From contig NC_133043.1 of the NCBI RefSeq assembly GCF_048771995.1, forward strand, positions 6,875,001 to 6,939,000: a stretch of 64,000 nucleotides of DNA. Reading direction: 5' to 3'. A program made the translations under genes and the position numbers. Source of the stretch: Taeniopygia guttata (lineage: Eukaryota; Chordata; Aves; Passeriformes; Estrildidae). The stretch's first letter is position 1, and each line of letters starts with the position of its first letter. Under the pieces are notes generated by a model, which did no database searches, was not told the origin of the DNA, and was given only the letters and a program-made list of their open reading frames with translations. This document shows positions 1 through 11,000 of the stretch, one piece after another.

Positions 1-824
1 AAAATAAATATTAGGGGATTTGAGATCTTTACATGGTGAAATTTGCAAACTTAAGGCAGGAAAAATAACTTTAAGCAATAATTTACACTTATTTCATGGT
101 TACAGCCCTTTCTAAACTGGAAAGAAATGTTTTGGACTTGAAGATCCTGAGTGGAACTGGAGGCATAGTCAGTGAGTTTGCTTTGGATGAAGGAGTTGGA
201 CATTCAGGAAAGGAGCCCAAATACAGAGTCACAATCTGCTCTTCTGGCACTTGGACATGTTGCCATTAAATGTGGCTTAGGTTTGAGTCATACAGTATTT
301 GGGACCTGCCAGTAATTTGGCCTTCATTCAAAAATAATGGATGATAATTTGTCCACCACTGAGTCAGACCCAGTCCACTCTGAAGTCATGGGAACAATAC
401 AGATACAGGCTGGCACTTGAGATTTTAATAGTAACAACTCAAAAAAAATAATTCATTATATAGCTGATTTGTTTTTCATTTATGCTTTAATTCACTTTGA
501 GGAGCAGCAATTTTTGAATATTTTGCTACTTGAGTTAAAAATATCATCCCAAATATCTTTAAAGGGGAGCTTAATTCTGCATTTAGTAAGGGACAGTATT
601 CTGTAATCAGTAAATTATCTAAACCAATAGCATGCAAAAAATGGGATTTCTGTAAGCTCAAGAACATTTTAAGAGAATGCATGAGGCTGAAAGGTTTCAC
701 TGACACTGAAGAAGAGCCCAAATTGCCAGATTGACTTAGGAAAGTTGAAAGCAATGCTGCACCACAGCCAAAGGAATGGCTTCCTTTTTGGTTTTTGGTT
801 TAGTACATTACATCAATGCTTTAC
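1..824 (-). other. FN3K-family intron 3 (partial)
   Basis: AT-rich sequence with no exon, repeat family or RNA gene that I recognise. I looked on the minus strand for the next family exon (the segment leading to the HGDLW region) and did not find it, so it lies outside the window. Confidence 0.6.
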
Positions 825-916
825 CAATTGTGCTTCCTTCAGTCCTCAGCTTCTCTCCAAGTTTCTGGTTATAAAGATGAAGTTCTGCTATCTGCTCTCC
901 CAGCTTTGAAGAGTAT
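825..916 (-). CDS. FN3K: FN3K-family coding exon 3
   Basis: The acceptor is TCCCACAG|ATACTC and the donor CAATTG|GTAAAG. The split Lys codon is restored across the join, and the exon reads [19 protein letters not shown]...TIG. Length 92 nt; too short to stand out as an open frame alone. Confidence 0.85.
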
Positions 917-3411
917 CTGTGGGATCAAATAAACCAAAATGAAACAAGTCAATAAATATTATACAGAAAAAAAAACATCAACTAAATATGACCAAGGCTA
1001 ATTTTGGCAAACATAGAACCTTAATTTCACAAGCACCTAACACGGTGCAATGACTTAATAACAGCTCTGAAGACACAGATAACACAACAAACACACTAAA
1101 TGCTCTTGCAAGGAAGGTAAAGAGAACACAAGGTTGTATAAACAGGAGCAGAAAGAGCAGGAGGATGGTGTGCTCCTCCTTATCAGCCCCACTATCAGCA
1201 GAGAACCGAACATGGGACCTCCTGTTTGGCTTTACCCTTCCAAATCAGCTGAGCAGCAGCTGAAAGGATAAGTCTGAAAAGAAGGCGTAGGCAGGGATTG
1301 AGTCAAGGCTGCCTAATGCTGAAGGCAGACAACTAAAAACCAGGAAAATTTTCCACAGGTATCTTAACAGGAGTTTCAAGGATGGAAACTAACTTCTTCT
1401 CCATGCCCAGAATGGTGGGGGGGAATTGATGGATTTAAAATTGCAACCAGAAGGACTAAGGTTAGACATTGGGAAATCCTTTCTAGAAACAGTGGGATAG
1501 ATTAGAATAACCAGTTTGTGGAGGCAGTGGAATTGCCATTATTGTCCCAAATAAAATAGATGGGTTGCACAATCAGCTGCCAGAACCACAGGAATGACAC
1601 CGTTCCCATATGGAGGCCTGGAACACAGCAGTGTTCTGGAAAATCTGTTTTCAGCACCACATGACTCCTGATTTCCATGTTCAGGTTGGCTGACAGGTGA
1701 AATGCAGATTCATATTATCTTAACTTAATCATGGCTTAAATCATACTGGAAGATTCTACAGAGAGAAGCAGAAGTTTCGAAGACATAAGCAGCCTGTAAG
1801 GCTAAAGAAACCTGTTGGGCTGGGAAAACAAACTCCAGTGAAAAATCTCATGAGAGAATGATGAGCCAAACTCAGCTGTGATTAAATTCAGTGCAGCAGC
1901 ATCTCAGCACACAAATGAGCAGTGACAGCCATTTCTAATGAAGGAAAAGCAAAATATGGACAAGGAGTGTGTACACACATATATAGATACATACACACAC
2001 ATATATATATTTTAATATGTGCACAGAGAAACACAGATCTCAACAGAGAGAAGCTCTGTCTCTGAGAGAATAAAGCAACTCTGCTCATGAAGTTTCCTGG
2101 CTGACTGTAAGACACTGAAAAAAATGTGTCCCAGATCATAGTAAAAAGAGATGCACGGACATACTTGTTGAGGTGCTTCATCTTTAGGTACTCCATGGCA
2201 AACATGGCTCCTCCTCCAGGCAGGTCAATCACTTTGATGGGCTGAGGCACTCTCACAATATTGGTTTTCTGAATCGCTTCCAAACTTGCCATTTCCCCTT
2301 CAAACATTTTTCTAGCCTGTCAAGGAATAAGAATATCCTTGGGCTAAACTATGGACGGCTACAAGGAGTACTTCTGACAAAGTGGCAAGGAGTTAATTCC
2401 TCTTGATAAAAGGAGAGAGCTGCAGCAAGGCTTCAGTCCACACAGGAAGATTTAAGGGCCTTAACACTAACTGCTTTTTTGTTTTCCTAAATTCATTCCA
2501 GGGTTGTAGGATATGTCACATTTCACCCTTATTTCCAGCTGCTTATGAAGACCCCAAACTACCTGGATGCAACAGCACCTCTGAGGATAATGTGGCCACT
2601 ACTAAATGAGGTAACACTGATCCCTTAAACTGGTTCTCCTTTCCCCACAGGCCACTGGATGGATATGACAGCACAAATACTCAGCATGTGCTGTGCATTT
2701 TTGAAGCAAAGCTGCTGTTTTTCACAGCAGTTTAGGATGATTTTGATATTGATAAAGCAAAATTCTGATGCACTGTGGTGTTTGAAAAAGCAATTGAGTA
2801 TTCATTTAATAATAGAAAAGTCAAGAGCTTGGCTTGAGAAGCTGTAAGAGTTTTACTTTTAGAAATGCCAAAAGCAACGAGGATGTTTGAAATTTCTGTA
2901 GCTTTGATGATAATACGTGAGTTTTAGCACTGGCCCCTGATTGTGCCCTCCCATTATCAATCCTCCCAACAGCAACATGAAAAGGAATGCAAAGTCAGCT
3001 CTGGGCTTTTCCAGACTCCAAGTACCACAGTAACAGCTTTGTGCTTGGCCTCCTTTTTACAGGAATTACAGTTCATTCCAGCTGTTGAGGGTTATCACAT
3101 TGCATTACGCTCCATTTCACGCTAACCAAACCTGCTGCATTAATTCTGCATATAAAATAGACACAGCTTTAATAAGAAAACTCAGAACCGAAATAATTAT
3201 GTATTAACAAGCAGCTGCTTTTAAAATAAAAAGCTATCTCTATGCAATCATAAGATCTGCCGGCATTGACCTGAGGTTTGTGGTTGATTTTCACAAATAC
3301 CCGTCCTCTGTCTGTCTCATACGTTTGGCCTTGGCTGATGCATCCTCCCCCTGAGCTCCCCAGTGCTTTCAGAAGGTTGGTGTTCAGCTCTGCCTTCAGG
3401 ATCTTCTCCAT
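825..3411 (-). CDS. FN3K: Fructosamine/ketosamine-3-kinase family, first three coding exons (partial gene)
   Basis: Coding exons are 3271-3411, 2165-2316 and 825-916 on the minus strand, joined in phase; they give the first 129 residues of a family whose members are about 309 residues long. The protein opens MEKILKAEL, then [37 protein letters not shown] and SKLGEQ...LHLYNQKL, the N-lobe signature of the FN3K/FN3KRP kinases. The catalytic HGDLW motif is in later exons, outside the window. These cytosolic enzymes phosphorylate the third carbon of fructosamines or other ketosamines on glycated proteins, which destabilises the adduct. Start choice: ATG at 3411 has the context ACCATGG and matches the family start; an in-frame ATG at 3417 lies two codons upstream in a weaker context. 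Diagnostic residues mix FN3K-like ([18 protein letters not shown]) and FN3KRP-like (CISQG, EGEMASL, KTN) features, so the paralogue is uncertain. The gene runs head-to-head with WDR45B. Confidence 0.85.
1400..1610 (+). mobile_element. CR1 LINE fragment, old
   Basis: The string around 1459-1550 (AGGTTAGACATTGGGAAATC, then TTTCTAGAAACAG, then GGAGGCAGTGGAATTGCCAT) follows the CR1 3'-region pattern of a retained first-person segment 'ggttagacattaggaa...ggtggtggaatctccatc'. It is diverged and lacks a clear terminal octamer. Boundaries are approximate. Confidence 0.55.
1973..2013. repeat. AC/AT dinucleotide microsatellite
   Basis: Interrupted run of (AC)n and (AT)n, with ATAGATACATAC in the middle, inside the kinase intron 2. 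Confidence 0.85.
2165..2316 (-). CDS. FN3K: FN3K-family coding exon 2
   Basis: The acceptor is TTGACAG|GCTAGA and the donor CAACAA|GTATGT. Encodes [14 protein letters not shown]...[22 protein letters not shown], with two bases of the next codon. Length 152 nt. Confidence 0.88.
2317..3270 (-). other. FN3K-family intron 1
   Basis: No exon, structured repeat or RNA gene recognised. The short open frames here have no family features. Confidence 0.6.
3271..3411 (-). CDS. FN3K: FN3K-family coding exon 1
   Basis: Encodes residues 1-47, from MEKILKAEL to FVKINHKPQ, including the nucleotide-binding N-lobe strands. The donor is CCTCAG|GTCAAT in phase 0. The exon could begin at 3417 if the upstream in-frame ATG is used. 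Confidence 0.88.
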
Positions 3412-4064
3412 GGTCATTTCCAGGCTGCTGCAGCCGCTCCTCTGCTAAACCTGCTGCGAAACAGGATTAAAGGTCTGGGTCCTTCTGCCACTGTCACTCT
3501 GCGATGAGGTAGGAAGGGCCACCCACCACAGAAAAAAATGTAAACAGCACAGCTAAAAAAAATAGCTCAGCCAGAGACAATACTTCAAAATGCTTTGCTT
3601 GCCATGGGCTCTTACAGATATACATGACAAATAAAATTCTTTATAAATATTTGCTACGATAAACTGGAGAGATTAATTCTAGCAGAGGTGGGTCCTGGGG
3701 CCTCTCAGCGGTGCTGGAGCTGCTGGTATTTGTAGTTTGGAGTCCAAAGCGCCGGGATCGCCTGCGGAGGAGCGGTTTTCGGCCGATCCACTAGAGGGAA
3801 GCTGAAGGCAGCCCCAGGAATGGCCGCAAGCGCTGTCCGGGGGGCATTTGGTGTGAAATCCAAAGCTTCAGCCCACAAGGATGTGATGAAATCCGTGAAT
3901 CGGCCGGGTGGGGTGCGGGGAGGAGGATGAGCCAGGCGGGGAGCCGGGCTGGAGCCCGGATTCCCTGCGGAAATCCCTGTCGGTGGTGCGGGAAGGGGAG
4001 ATCCCGGCCGGGACCCGCGGGCACAGCGCCGTGAGCGGCACCCCGGCCCCGGCGTGAGGGGCGG

Positions 4065-4345
4065 CTGCTCCCGGTGTGAGGGGAGCTTGTTCCTGCAGTG
4101 ATGGAGCTGCTCCCGGTGTGAGGGGAGCTTGTTCCTGGAGGGATTGAACTGCTCCCGGTGTGAGGGGAGCTTGTTCCTGGAGTGATTGAACTGCTCCCGG
4201 TGTGAGGGGGAGCTTGTTCCTGGAGTGATAGAGCTGCTCCCGGTGTGAGGGAACAGCTCCTGCAGTGATGGAACTGCCCCCGGTGTGAGGGGGAACGGCA
4301 CAGCAGTGATGGAGCTGCTCTCGGTGTGAGGGGCGGCTGTTCCCG
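4065..4345. repeat. 42-bp minisatellite, about 7 copies
   Basis: The unit starts CTGCTCCCGGTGTGAGGGGA and continues GCTTGTTCCTGGAGTGATNGA. Unit starts fall at 4065, 4107, 4149, 4191, 4234, 4274 and 4315, so spacing is exactly 42 bp at first and then drifts by 1-2 bp. It produces a long low-complexity open frame on the minus strand that is not a gene. Confidence 0.95.
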
Positions 4346-4429
4346 CCGGGATGGGGGTCAGTTCCCGGTGTTATGAGGGGCTGTTCCCGGTGTGAGGGGC
4401 CAGTTCCCGGTGTGACAGGACTCTGACAC

Positions 4430-4640
4430 AGTCCCGGTCACTCCCGATCACTCCCAGCGATAGCTCCCGATCACTCCCGGTCACTCCCGGTCCATTCCCG
4501 GTCACTCCCGGCGATCAGTCCCGGTCATTCCCGGTCCATTCCCGGTCACTCCCGGCGATCAGTCCCGGTCATTCCCGGTCCATTCCCGGTCACTCCCGGC
4601 GATCAGTCCCGGTCACTCCCGGTCCATTCCTGGCACTCCG
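4430..4640. repeat. 44-bp minisatellite with 10-11-bp subunits
   Basis: GGTCCATTCCC recurs at 4489, 4533, 4577 and 4621, exactly 44 bp apart. Each unit is built from related CCCGGTCAYTC-type blocks. The upstream part (4430-4488) is a degenerate version. Confidence 0.95.
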
Positions 4641-4750
4641 GGCGGCATTCCCGCGGCGCTCGACTACTCAGCGCTCCTCCCGCCGGCGGCTGGATGGGCT
4701 CTGCGCTCGGCAGCGGTGCCTGGCAGGGCCGGAAGCGGCGGCTGCGGCCA

Positions 4751-4925
4751 GGCGGGACTCGGGCGGACTCGGCTCCGCTCGGCCCGGCTCGGTTCGGCTC
4801 GGCCCGGCCCGGCCCGGTTCGGCTCGGTTCGGCTCGGCCCAGCTCGGCTCGGGCGGGTTCGGCTCGGCTCGGCCCGGCTCGGGCGGGTTCGGCTCAGCTC
4901 GGCCGCGCTCGGTCCGGCTGGGTTC
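4751..4925. repeat. GGYYC pentanucleotide array, about 35 units
   Basis: From 4751 to 4925 almost every five bases is GGCTC, GGTTC, GGCCC or a one-base variant, with the register kept throughout. It ends about 64 bp before the WDR45B start codon. Because 5 and 3 are coprime it is open in several frames on both strands, which explains the Arg/Ser/Gly/Pro-rich open frames here. Confidence 0.95.
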
Positions 4926-4948
4926 GGGCTGCCGCGGCGGGCGCCGCC

Positions 4949-4957
4949 ATGGTGTGA
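4949..4957 (+). promoter_or_regulatory. Two-codon upstream ORF before WDR45B
   Basis: ATG GTG TGA (Met-Val-stop) sits in GCCGCCATGG, a textbook Kozak context, and ends 31 bases before the WDR45B start codon, whose context (GAGCCATGA) is weaker at +4. It would lower or regulate WDR45B translation if the mRNA begins upstream of 4949, which the sequence cannot show. Confidence 0.6.
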
Positions 4958-4988
4958 GGGGCGGGGGCGGAGGGGCCGAGCCGGAGCC

Positions 4989-5055
4989 ATGAACCTGCTC
5001 CCGGCCAACCCGCACGGCAACGGGCTGCTCTACGGCGGCTTCAACCAGGACCACG
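4989..5055 (+). CDS. WDR45B: WDR45B coding exon 1
   Basis: Encodes residues 1-22 and one base of Gly23; donor CCACG|GTGAGG. It lies in the CpG island. Confidence 0.97.
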
Positions 5056-8000
5056 GTGAGGCTGCGGGCCCGGCGAGCCGGGGGGTGCGCGGAGGGGCCG
5101 GGCTGGGGCTGCCGCGGCTCCCGACCCATCCACGCGGGGTCCCGCCCGCGTCCCGCGGCTGCAGCTGCTGGAAGCGGCCGGGAAGGCCGCTGGGTTTAGC
5201 GGCTCGCCGTAGCTGTAGCGCTGTGCTGGTGTGTGTGCGCCCAGCGCTTCGCAGAGCTGGGGGGGTGAGGGGACCAGGACCGGGATCAGGACCAGGACCA
5301 GGACCAGGCTAGCTGGGGCTTGCTGCGCTTGGATGCTCACCCTGTGTGCCTCCTCAAACCCTGCGCTTCAGGGGCTTCTTTGAGATCTGCTCACGGTTCA
5401 GCCCTCTCTCAGTTGAAACGTGGATGAACAATTAAAACTCTGCGATTGTAATAAAGATTTGTAGGGATATGTTTATTCACAGTGCTGTGGACGCATGTGG
5501 GGATTTATTGTTCTTTAATGGACATGTGCGCTCTTGAGAACTTCTGATTTTTTTTTTTTATTATCTTGACTAATTTCTATATGTATAGAATTTTACAAAA
5601 GGTTTATTTATATTTATTTTGTTGATTTTGCGTTATAATTACAGTTAGTTATACTTGTACTTAGTTTCTGTCAGAAAGTACAGAAAGAACTCCTAGGTTA
5701 CTCTGTCTTGTTTCTTTTAAGGTTTGAGAAGTCTTTTTTATTTTTTCTTTAACTTTGCTAGTGCTGTAGTTACTAGACTAAACAACATATTTCACTAATG
5801 TTAGCAAGCCTAAACTGGTACATGTCACTTAAATCTAAATGGATTTTCACTCTGTCTCACAGTGTAAGTACTCCATGTTCAAAGTGAGTGGTGTAACTGC
5901 TTTTTTCTTCCTTTTTACCTGGTTTGTGTTCTAAAAACTGTGGTCAACACTACTAATCACTCTGGCAGGCAAGCAGTGGTACAACAGCCCCCGTGCATCC
6001 TTGGCTCATCTTTTCCCTTTGTTAGAGGGGAAGAAGGCCTGCTCCAGAAACGGGGTGCACGTTCCTCATCCTGCTTTGGCAAGACAAAAATAGCACCAGT
6101 CTTACGAGTAAGTGTCATTTTTGTGAAATAAGGAGTAGAAGCTCATCATTTTGTAACATCCTTTTGCCTTAACAAGTAATATTATTGCTTAAGACACTCT
6201 TGCAGCCTCTGTCGTTGTAGACTGCAGCTCACGTACCTGTTGCTGACGCTGTGGAAGTCGTGTGTAAACATGAATTATTCTGTTGATTTTAGTCAAACGT
6301 CTCTGATGACATCTTGGCAATAGCACATGAAGCAGGTAATGAGGTGAGAGCATCTTGGCAGCTCTCTGCTATCCCATAGACATGAAAAGAATAGAATTGT
6401 TTGTTTCTTAGCAGCTCTGCACTTATTTTCATCTTGCCTCTCCAACGGAGAGGGAAAAAGATTTTTGAGGATGATCTTAATTTCAGATCTGCAGGGTCTG
6501 TAATGGAGCAGTGATATTTGGTGCTTGGTCTGTAGAGCTGTGTAAGAAGAAAAGTTTCTCTTTTGTTGCAAAATGCCTTTAGATCATCATTTAAAGTTAC
6601 AAAGGCTCCCTTAATTCTGTAGCAATAAATGCACAACATCCCCCTTTTTCAAATGATACCACGTCCAAAGCACCTTAAGTAATTTGTCTTGGGAATCTGT
6701 GAGCTGGCAATATTCATGTCCCACCCCACCTCAGCTGGCCAGGCAGTTGAGTGATGACAAAAAACATGAAGAAAATCCACAATTGGCTTGTGTTTGCCAG
6801 CTCCTGGAGCTGCTCCTGGTAGGAATGATGACGCTGCACTGCAGGTAACTCAGTGACCTTTTATGAGTTTAGGGCTCTTGTGAAGTGCTGAAGGGCAGGT
6901 GATGTTTGGCCACTGAAGGAGAGGAGGGAAAGCTCCCTGCTTCCTTCTTGCTTCTGCTGGGAATAGATTGTGAGTCACTGGAGTGCTGAAGCTCACAAGT
7001 GTGGGTGTCTGCATGTAGTGCCACAATAACCTAATTTCTTGGTAATTTAAGACTGGCTGATCCCACAAGGATGGGAGAACAGGAGGAATCATCCAAGAAG
7101 TCTCTCTGGGGCTGAATCTCCCTGACTGGCAAGTGATAAAGCAGCTGTGGTTGTTCCACCATGGGCCTCCCTCGCTCTGACTTGAGTGATGCTGGTTTTA
7201 TATCAGGTGCCTTTGCTACTTCTAGGCTTTAAATTAAAAAGCAAAGAAACAATGTAACACAAAGAAATGGAAGCTGTCAGTTGTTTGAAGTCAGAATATT
7301 CTGATTATATTTTCCTCATTTGGAGATTCTGAGCTCCTGATTTCAGACCCTTTCCTAATTCTTTGAGAAGGACACTAAAGTGCTTTTCAGAAATTAAGAG
7401 ACAAAACATTGAAATAGATGGCCATACCTGTAAATTGCTGATTGTCACTGTTGCAGCCTAAAGCTGCTTTGAAAACTGAGGTGTAGGTTTGTTTTGGTGT
7501 GGAAACACTTGACTTATGTATTTACTCTTCTTCAGTGGGCTGGAATGTTGGTAGGCTCCTGTGCTCTTGGCTGTACACAGCATTTGTGGTGCCAAGGAAA
7601 ACCGCCATGGCAGAAACTGCTGGATATCATCACTTCCCTGTGCTCCACTCCTGCCACTGTGGGGCTTTAGGCCCCAGAGCCTGCAGATTTCTCTGTGCCA
7701 ACGTGTCCCCTTCAGCATGTGGCATCTTCTAGGCTGGTCATTAATTGAACCCTTCTTTTTTCTGCAGACTTGCGGGAACAAAACTCACTCTGGTCTCCCT
7801 GGCACTGTTAGCAAAAAGCACTTTCACTGTGGGAACAAGCATGACTGTGGGTCAGGGCAATAACTCTGTAATCATTACGTGTTTTAAAAAAAGTATCTGA
7901 GTTATCTTTTGTCAGTGGCTTTTCAGCTCATCTGTCCCTTCTTCAAAAAAGAGAGGTGCACTTCTTGTGGAAGGAAGTGAGCCTGAGGAAGCTTTCCCTC

Positions 8001-11000
8001 CTCTGACAGCACCTTCAAGGGTTACAAGCTGTAGCCATCAAATTTGTGATTCCAGTGGAACAGGAGTCAGTCAGATGGGAATCACCAAGCTTCAAATCTG
8101 CTCCTGTAGCCTGGAAATGAAGCAGGAACAGGAATCTTCCTGTAGGGTTTTCTTCTCTTGCTTGACTCGAGGGTTGCCGTGCTTGAGAGCCTCCTGTCTC
8201 TGTGGGTAGTGATCGACCACATGGGGAATTTCACTGTTACTCACATCCCCACGTTCTGCTGTGTTGGCTTCAGTTAAAAATGTGGATATTCCCAAGGCAT
8301 TAAAGCAGCCCACGTCTTACTCATGAGGTTGGCCCTGCAGAAAGCTGTAGTGGTGCTGCAGGAGGTGTAAAGTGTGTGTTTGATTGCATCAGGAATGCTG
8401 CATTTGGGCTGTTAGGAGCTTCTGGGATCAGCACAACTCAAACCTTACAGCGCTTTCTTACTGCAGAACACCTTTAGCATCCCTTCCCTTTGACTTGGAA
8501 ATACAATATGGAAGTAGAAAACTGTTGCTGGAAAATAATTATATGGACCAGCTGTGAGGAGCAGATCAGTTCTCATCCTGTACAGCAGTGCTTCATGTAG
8601 AGGGAAGGTTTCCATTGCAGTTTGCTCCCTGGCTGTCCCAGTGCTGCCCCAGAGCTGGGAGATCACAGCAGCTCACGCTTACAGACCCAGCTGCCAGAGC
8701 AAATCGTGCTGGGAGGGAAGAAAGTCAACAGGGTTCATATCATAGCCTATGGCAATATGGTTGCTAATCCTGCTACAATTATTACATTCACATGATCTAC
8801 TTTGTGTGTGTGTTTATCTATGTAAACAAGAACTTTGTGTTATTACAGTATCTTGGACAGGGTGAAGTTGTACCTGGGAGTCTTTTGGTTTAAGGGCATA
8901 GGTTGTTTTGTTTTGTTTTCTTCCCCCACATGCCCTGTGATTGTTGGAGTGTCGAGTTTGGGGAAGGGTTGTGTTTAGACAAAGCTTCTCAGCTTTTATT
9001 TGAGGGGTTCAAATCATTGCAGTACATAAGAATAGAACCAGAGTAACTGGAATTTACGTTCCAGTACCTCAGAGATCTTTAACTGGATTTTTGGTACAGT
9101 ACATAAGAATTGTGAGCAGCCAACCTGCCCTCAGGGTGCTGCCAGTGACAGCAGCTTGGTGGCTTGTCACTGCTGAGTTCACAGTGGCATTTCTTTGTAC
9201 CAGTGCCTGTGTTCACCTGTGGGCAGGACAAGGGACTGGCAGCTTAATGGATTCCACTAAAGAAGCACATACTTCTATATAAAAAGTAACTGCAATTATT
9301 TTCCAGAGAGTTTTAATCTGGCTTCTGCTTATGTCCTGGGTTAGACTTCAGCTATTGGCATGTAATTATTACATTGGTACAGCAGTGAGCTCTTGTTAGC
9401 ACAGTTGGAAAAGCTGTTTGATGAGCACCATGCTCTGGAAACATCCACAGCAGAGTTGTAACCATGAGGTTAATTTGGATCTATTAAGTAAGGAGGGAGC
9501 TCACTTCATAACTGTTGGACCATAAACATTAAAATGCTGGTTTCCTGCACTCTAGTGCATGGCACAGGATCCAGGTGGGTTGGGAATTGGTTTCCTTCTC
9601 TTTTGTTGTTTTCTTACCTGCCTAAAACCAATACCAAGACATTTGCACCAGGCCAGCATGGAGGACAACTTCTCTGGAAGATTTTCACTAACAGAGCCTG
9701 TGAGTGCTCCAGCTTGAGTGTAACCATGCAGTCATTGAGCAATGCTTTCCTAACCCTCTGGCTCTTGCTTCCTTCTTGAGTGTATCTGGCAATTACTATA
9801 TATATGTGTATATATGTGCTTTTTACCACAGGATGCTTTGCATGTGGAATGGAAAATGGATTCCGAGTTTATAATGCAGATCCACTCAAAGAAAAAGAGA
9901 AACAAGGTAAAACACTTACTTATTACACCATGCTGCTCTGTGTTGGGAGCTCAGCCTTCTCATTTTTACCTGACTGATTCTTGCTCAGCTTTCACTTTTC
10001 CATCCCTGGAAGGCTCCTGCTGGTCCCACAGGGACTCTCACTTGTGCCATTGCCTGGTCAAAAGTCTCCGTGCTGTTAATTTGCACAGTTGGCTGATGAG
10101 GAATTTGTCTCAGCTTCTGGCAGAGTTGTATTTGCTGTTGCTAATGTTTGTAGCCTGGGTAGGAGAGGCATTTCCTGGGTATTTACGAGCAGGAGGAGTC
10201 GCTCCCTGCAGCCATCAGAAGTTGTTCTGTTCTTGTGTGCTGATCTGGATGATCCAGCATGGCAGTAAGACTCCAGGCTTCTTCCTGGAGATCTCAGTGT
10301 AACATTTCTCATACTCAAGAGTATTGTCTGCAAGAGCACTGAGAGGTCAGACCTCTAATGCTCTAAATCTTACCTTCTATGTAAGCTTTAAAAATCTGGG
10401 TGGGTCTTAATGTGGTAAAGCTACTCCTATGTCTTAACTGAAGTCAGTAAATGAGCTGTGTTAACAGTAGAGCTTTTTATCAGAAAGCAAACAAAACTGA
10501 GTCAAAATATGGGAAACTGAAACTGAGCCATGTCATTCTAACCCTAAATATAGGAAGTGTGCTGCTAAACAGGTTTCTCAGCACTTTCAGCCTATGGTGA
10601 GAAAACGGATTTAATTAAGAGGAAAAATGTACTTAAACTAACAATTCCTGCAAAATCAGCCACACTTTCACTTGCTACTGCTGTAAGGATTTTAGTCACT
10701 GTTCACATGGCCAAAGCTGACAAACTATTTCCTGCTCTTAACAGTAAATTCTTCCATAAGCAACATGCCTTGGGCTATCACTTGTGACATTGTTCTTGAA
10801 GAGTCAGGATTCAGCCTGAAGTCCTGCAGAGCTGCTTGTCAAAACTCTCCCTTTCAGCAGCTTTGGATGGAGATACTTCCAGCACTCCTGTGGTGAAAAG
10901 TTTGTTATGAGTCAGATTGCCTTTTCCCTGTGGGTTCTGAGAGCTCTCACTGAACTGGCTGCGTAGGCACAGAGATCCTGTTCATTGTTCATGTGGGTTT

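Larger units (their letters stand above)
917..2164 (-). other. FN3K-family intron 2
   Basis: Holds an old CR1-like fragment (about 1400-1610) and an AC/AT microsatellite (1973-2013). The rest is unremarkable. Confidence 0.7.
3418..4988. promoter_or_regulatory. Bidirectional CpG-rich promoter between FN3K-family gene and WDR45B
   Basis: The two start codons face away from each other across about 1.6 kb. From about 3700 to 5330 the sequence becomes strongly GC- and CpG-rich, and I see no TATA box near either start, as expected of a CpG-island promoter. Three tandem arrays fill much of it (42-bp, 44-bp and 5-bp units, listed separately). The kinase start lies in ordinary sequence outside the island. 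A pyrimidine tract ending in CGCAG just upstream of it (about 3447-3460, minus strand) may be the acceptor of a 5'UTR intron that joins it to a non-coding first exon in the island. That is inference. Confidence 0.7.

Noticed and set aside
476..754. 92-codon minus-strand frame in the kinase intron 3
   Set aside because: Does not resemble the next exon of the FN3K family and has no acceptor and donor in suitable phase.
3705..4301. 198-codon minus-strand frame with repeated SHREQ-type blocks
   Set aside because: A 42-bp unit is 14 codons, so the minisatellite keeps the frame open; no similarity to a known protein.
4664..5312. Open frames of 87-198 codons on both strands rich in Arg, Ser, Pro and Gly
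   Set aside because: They are translations of the in-phase GGYYC pentamer array and flanking GC-rich sequence; no domain and no independent gene signal.
7750..7875. Possible extra WDR45B exon after a strong acceptor near 7767
   Set aside because: No good donor follows, the phase does not suit exon 1, and the known exons already give a full-length 344-residue protein.
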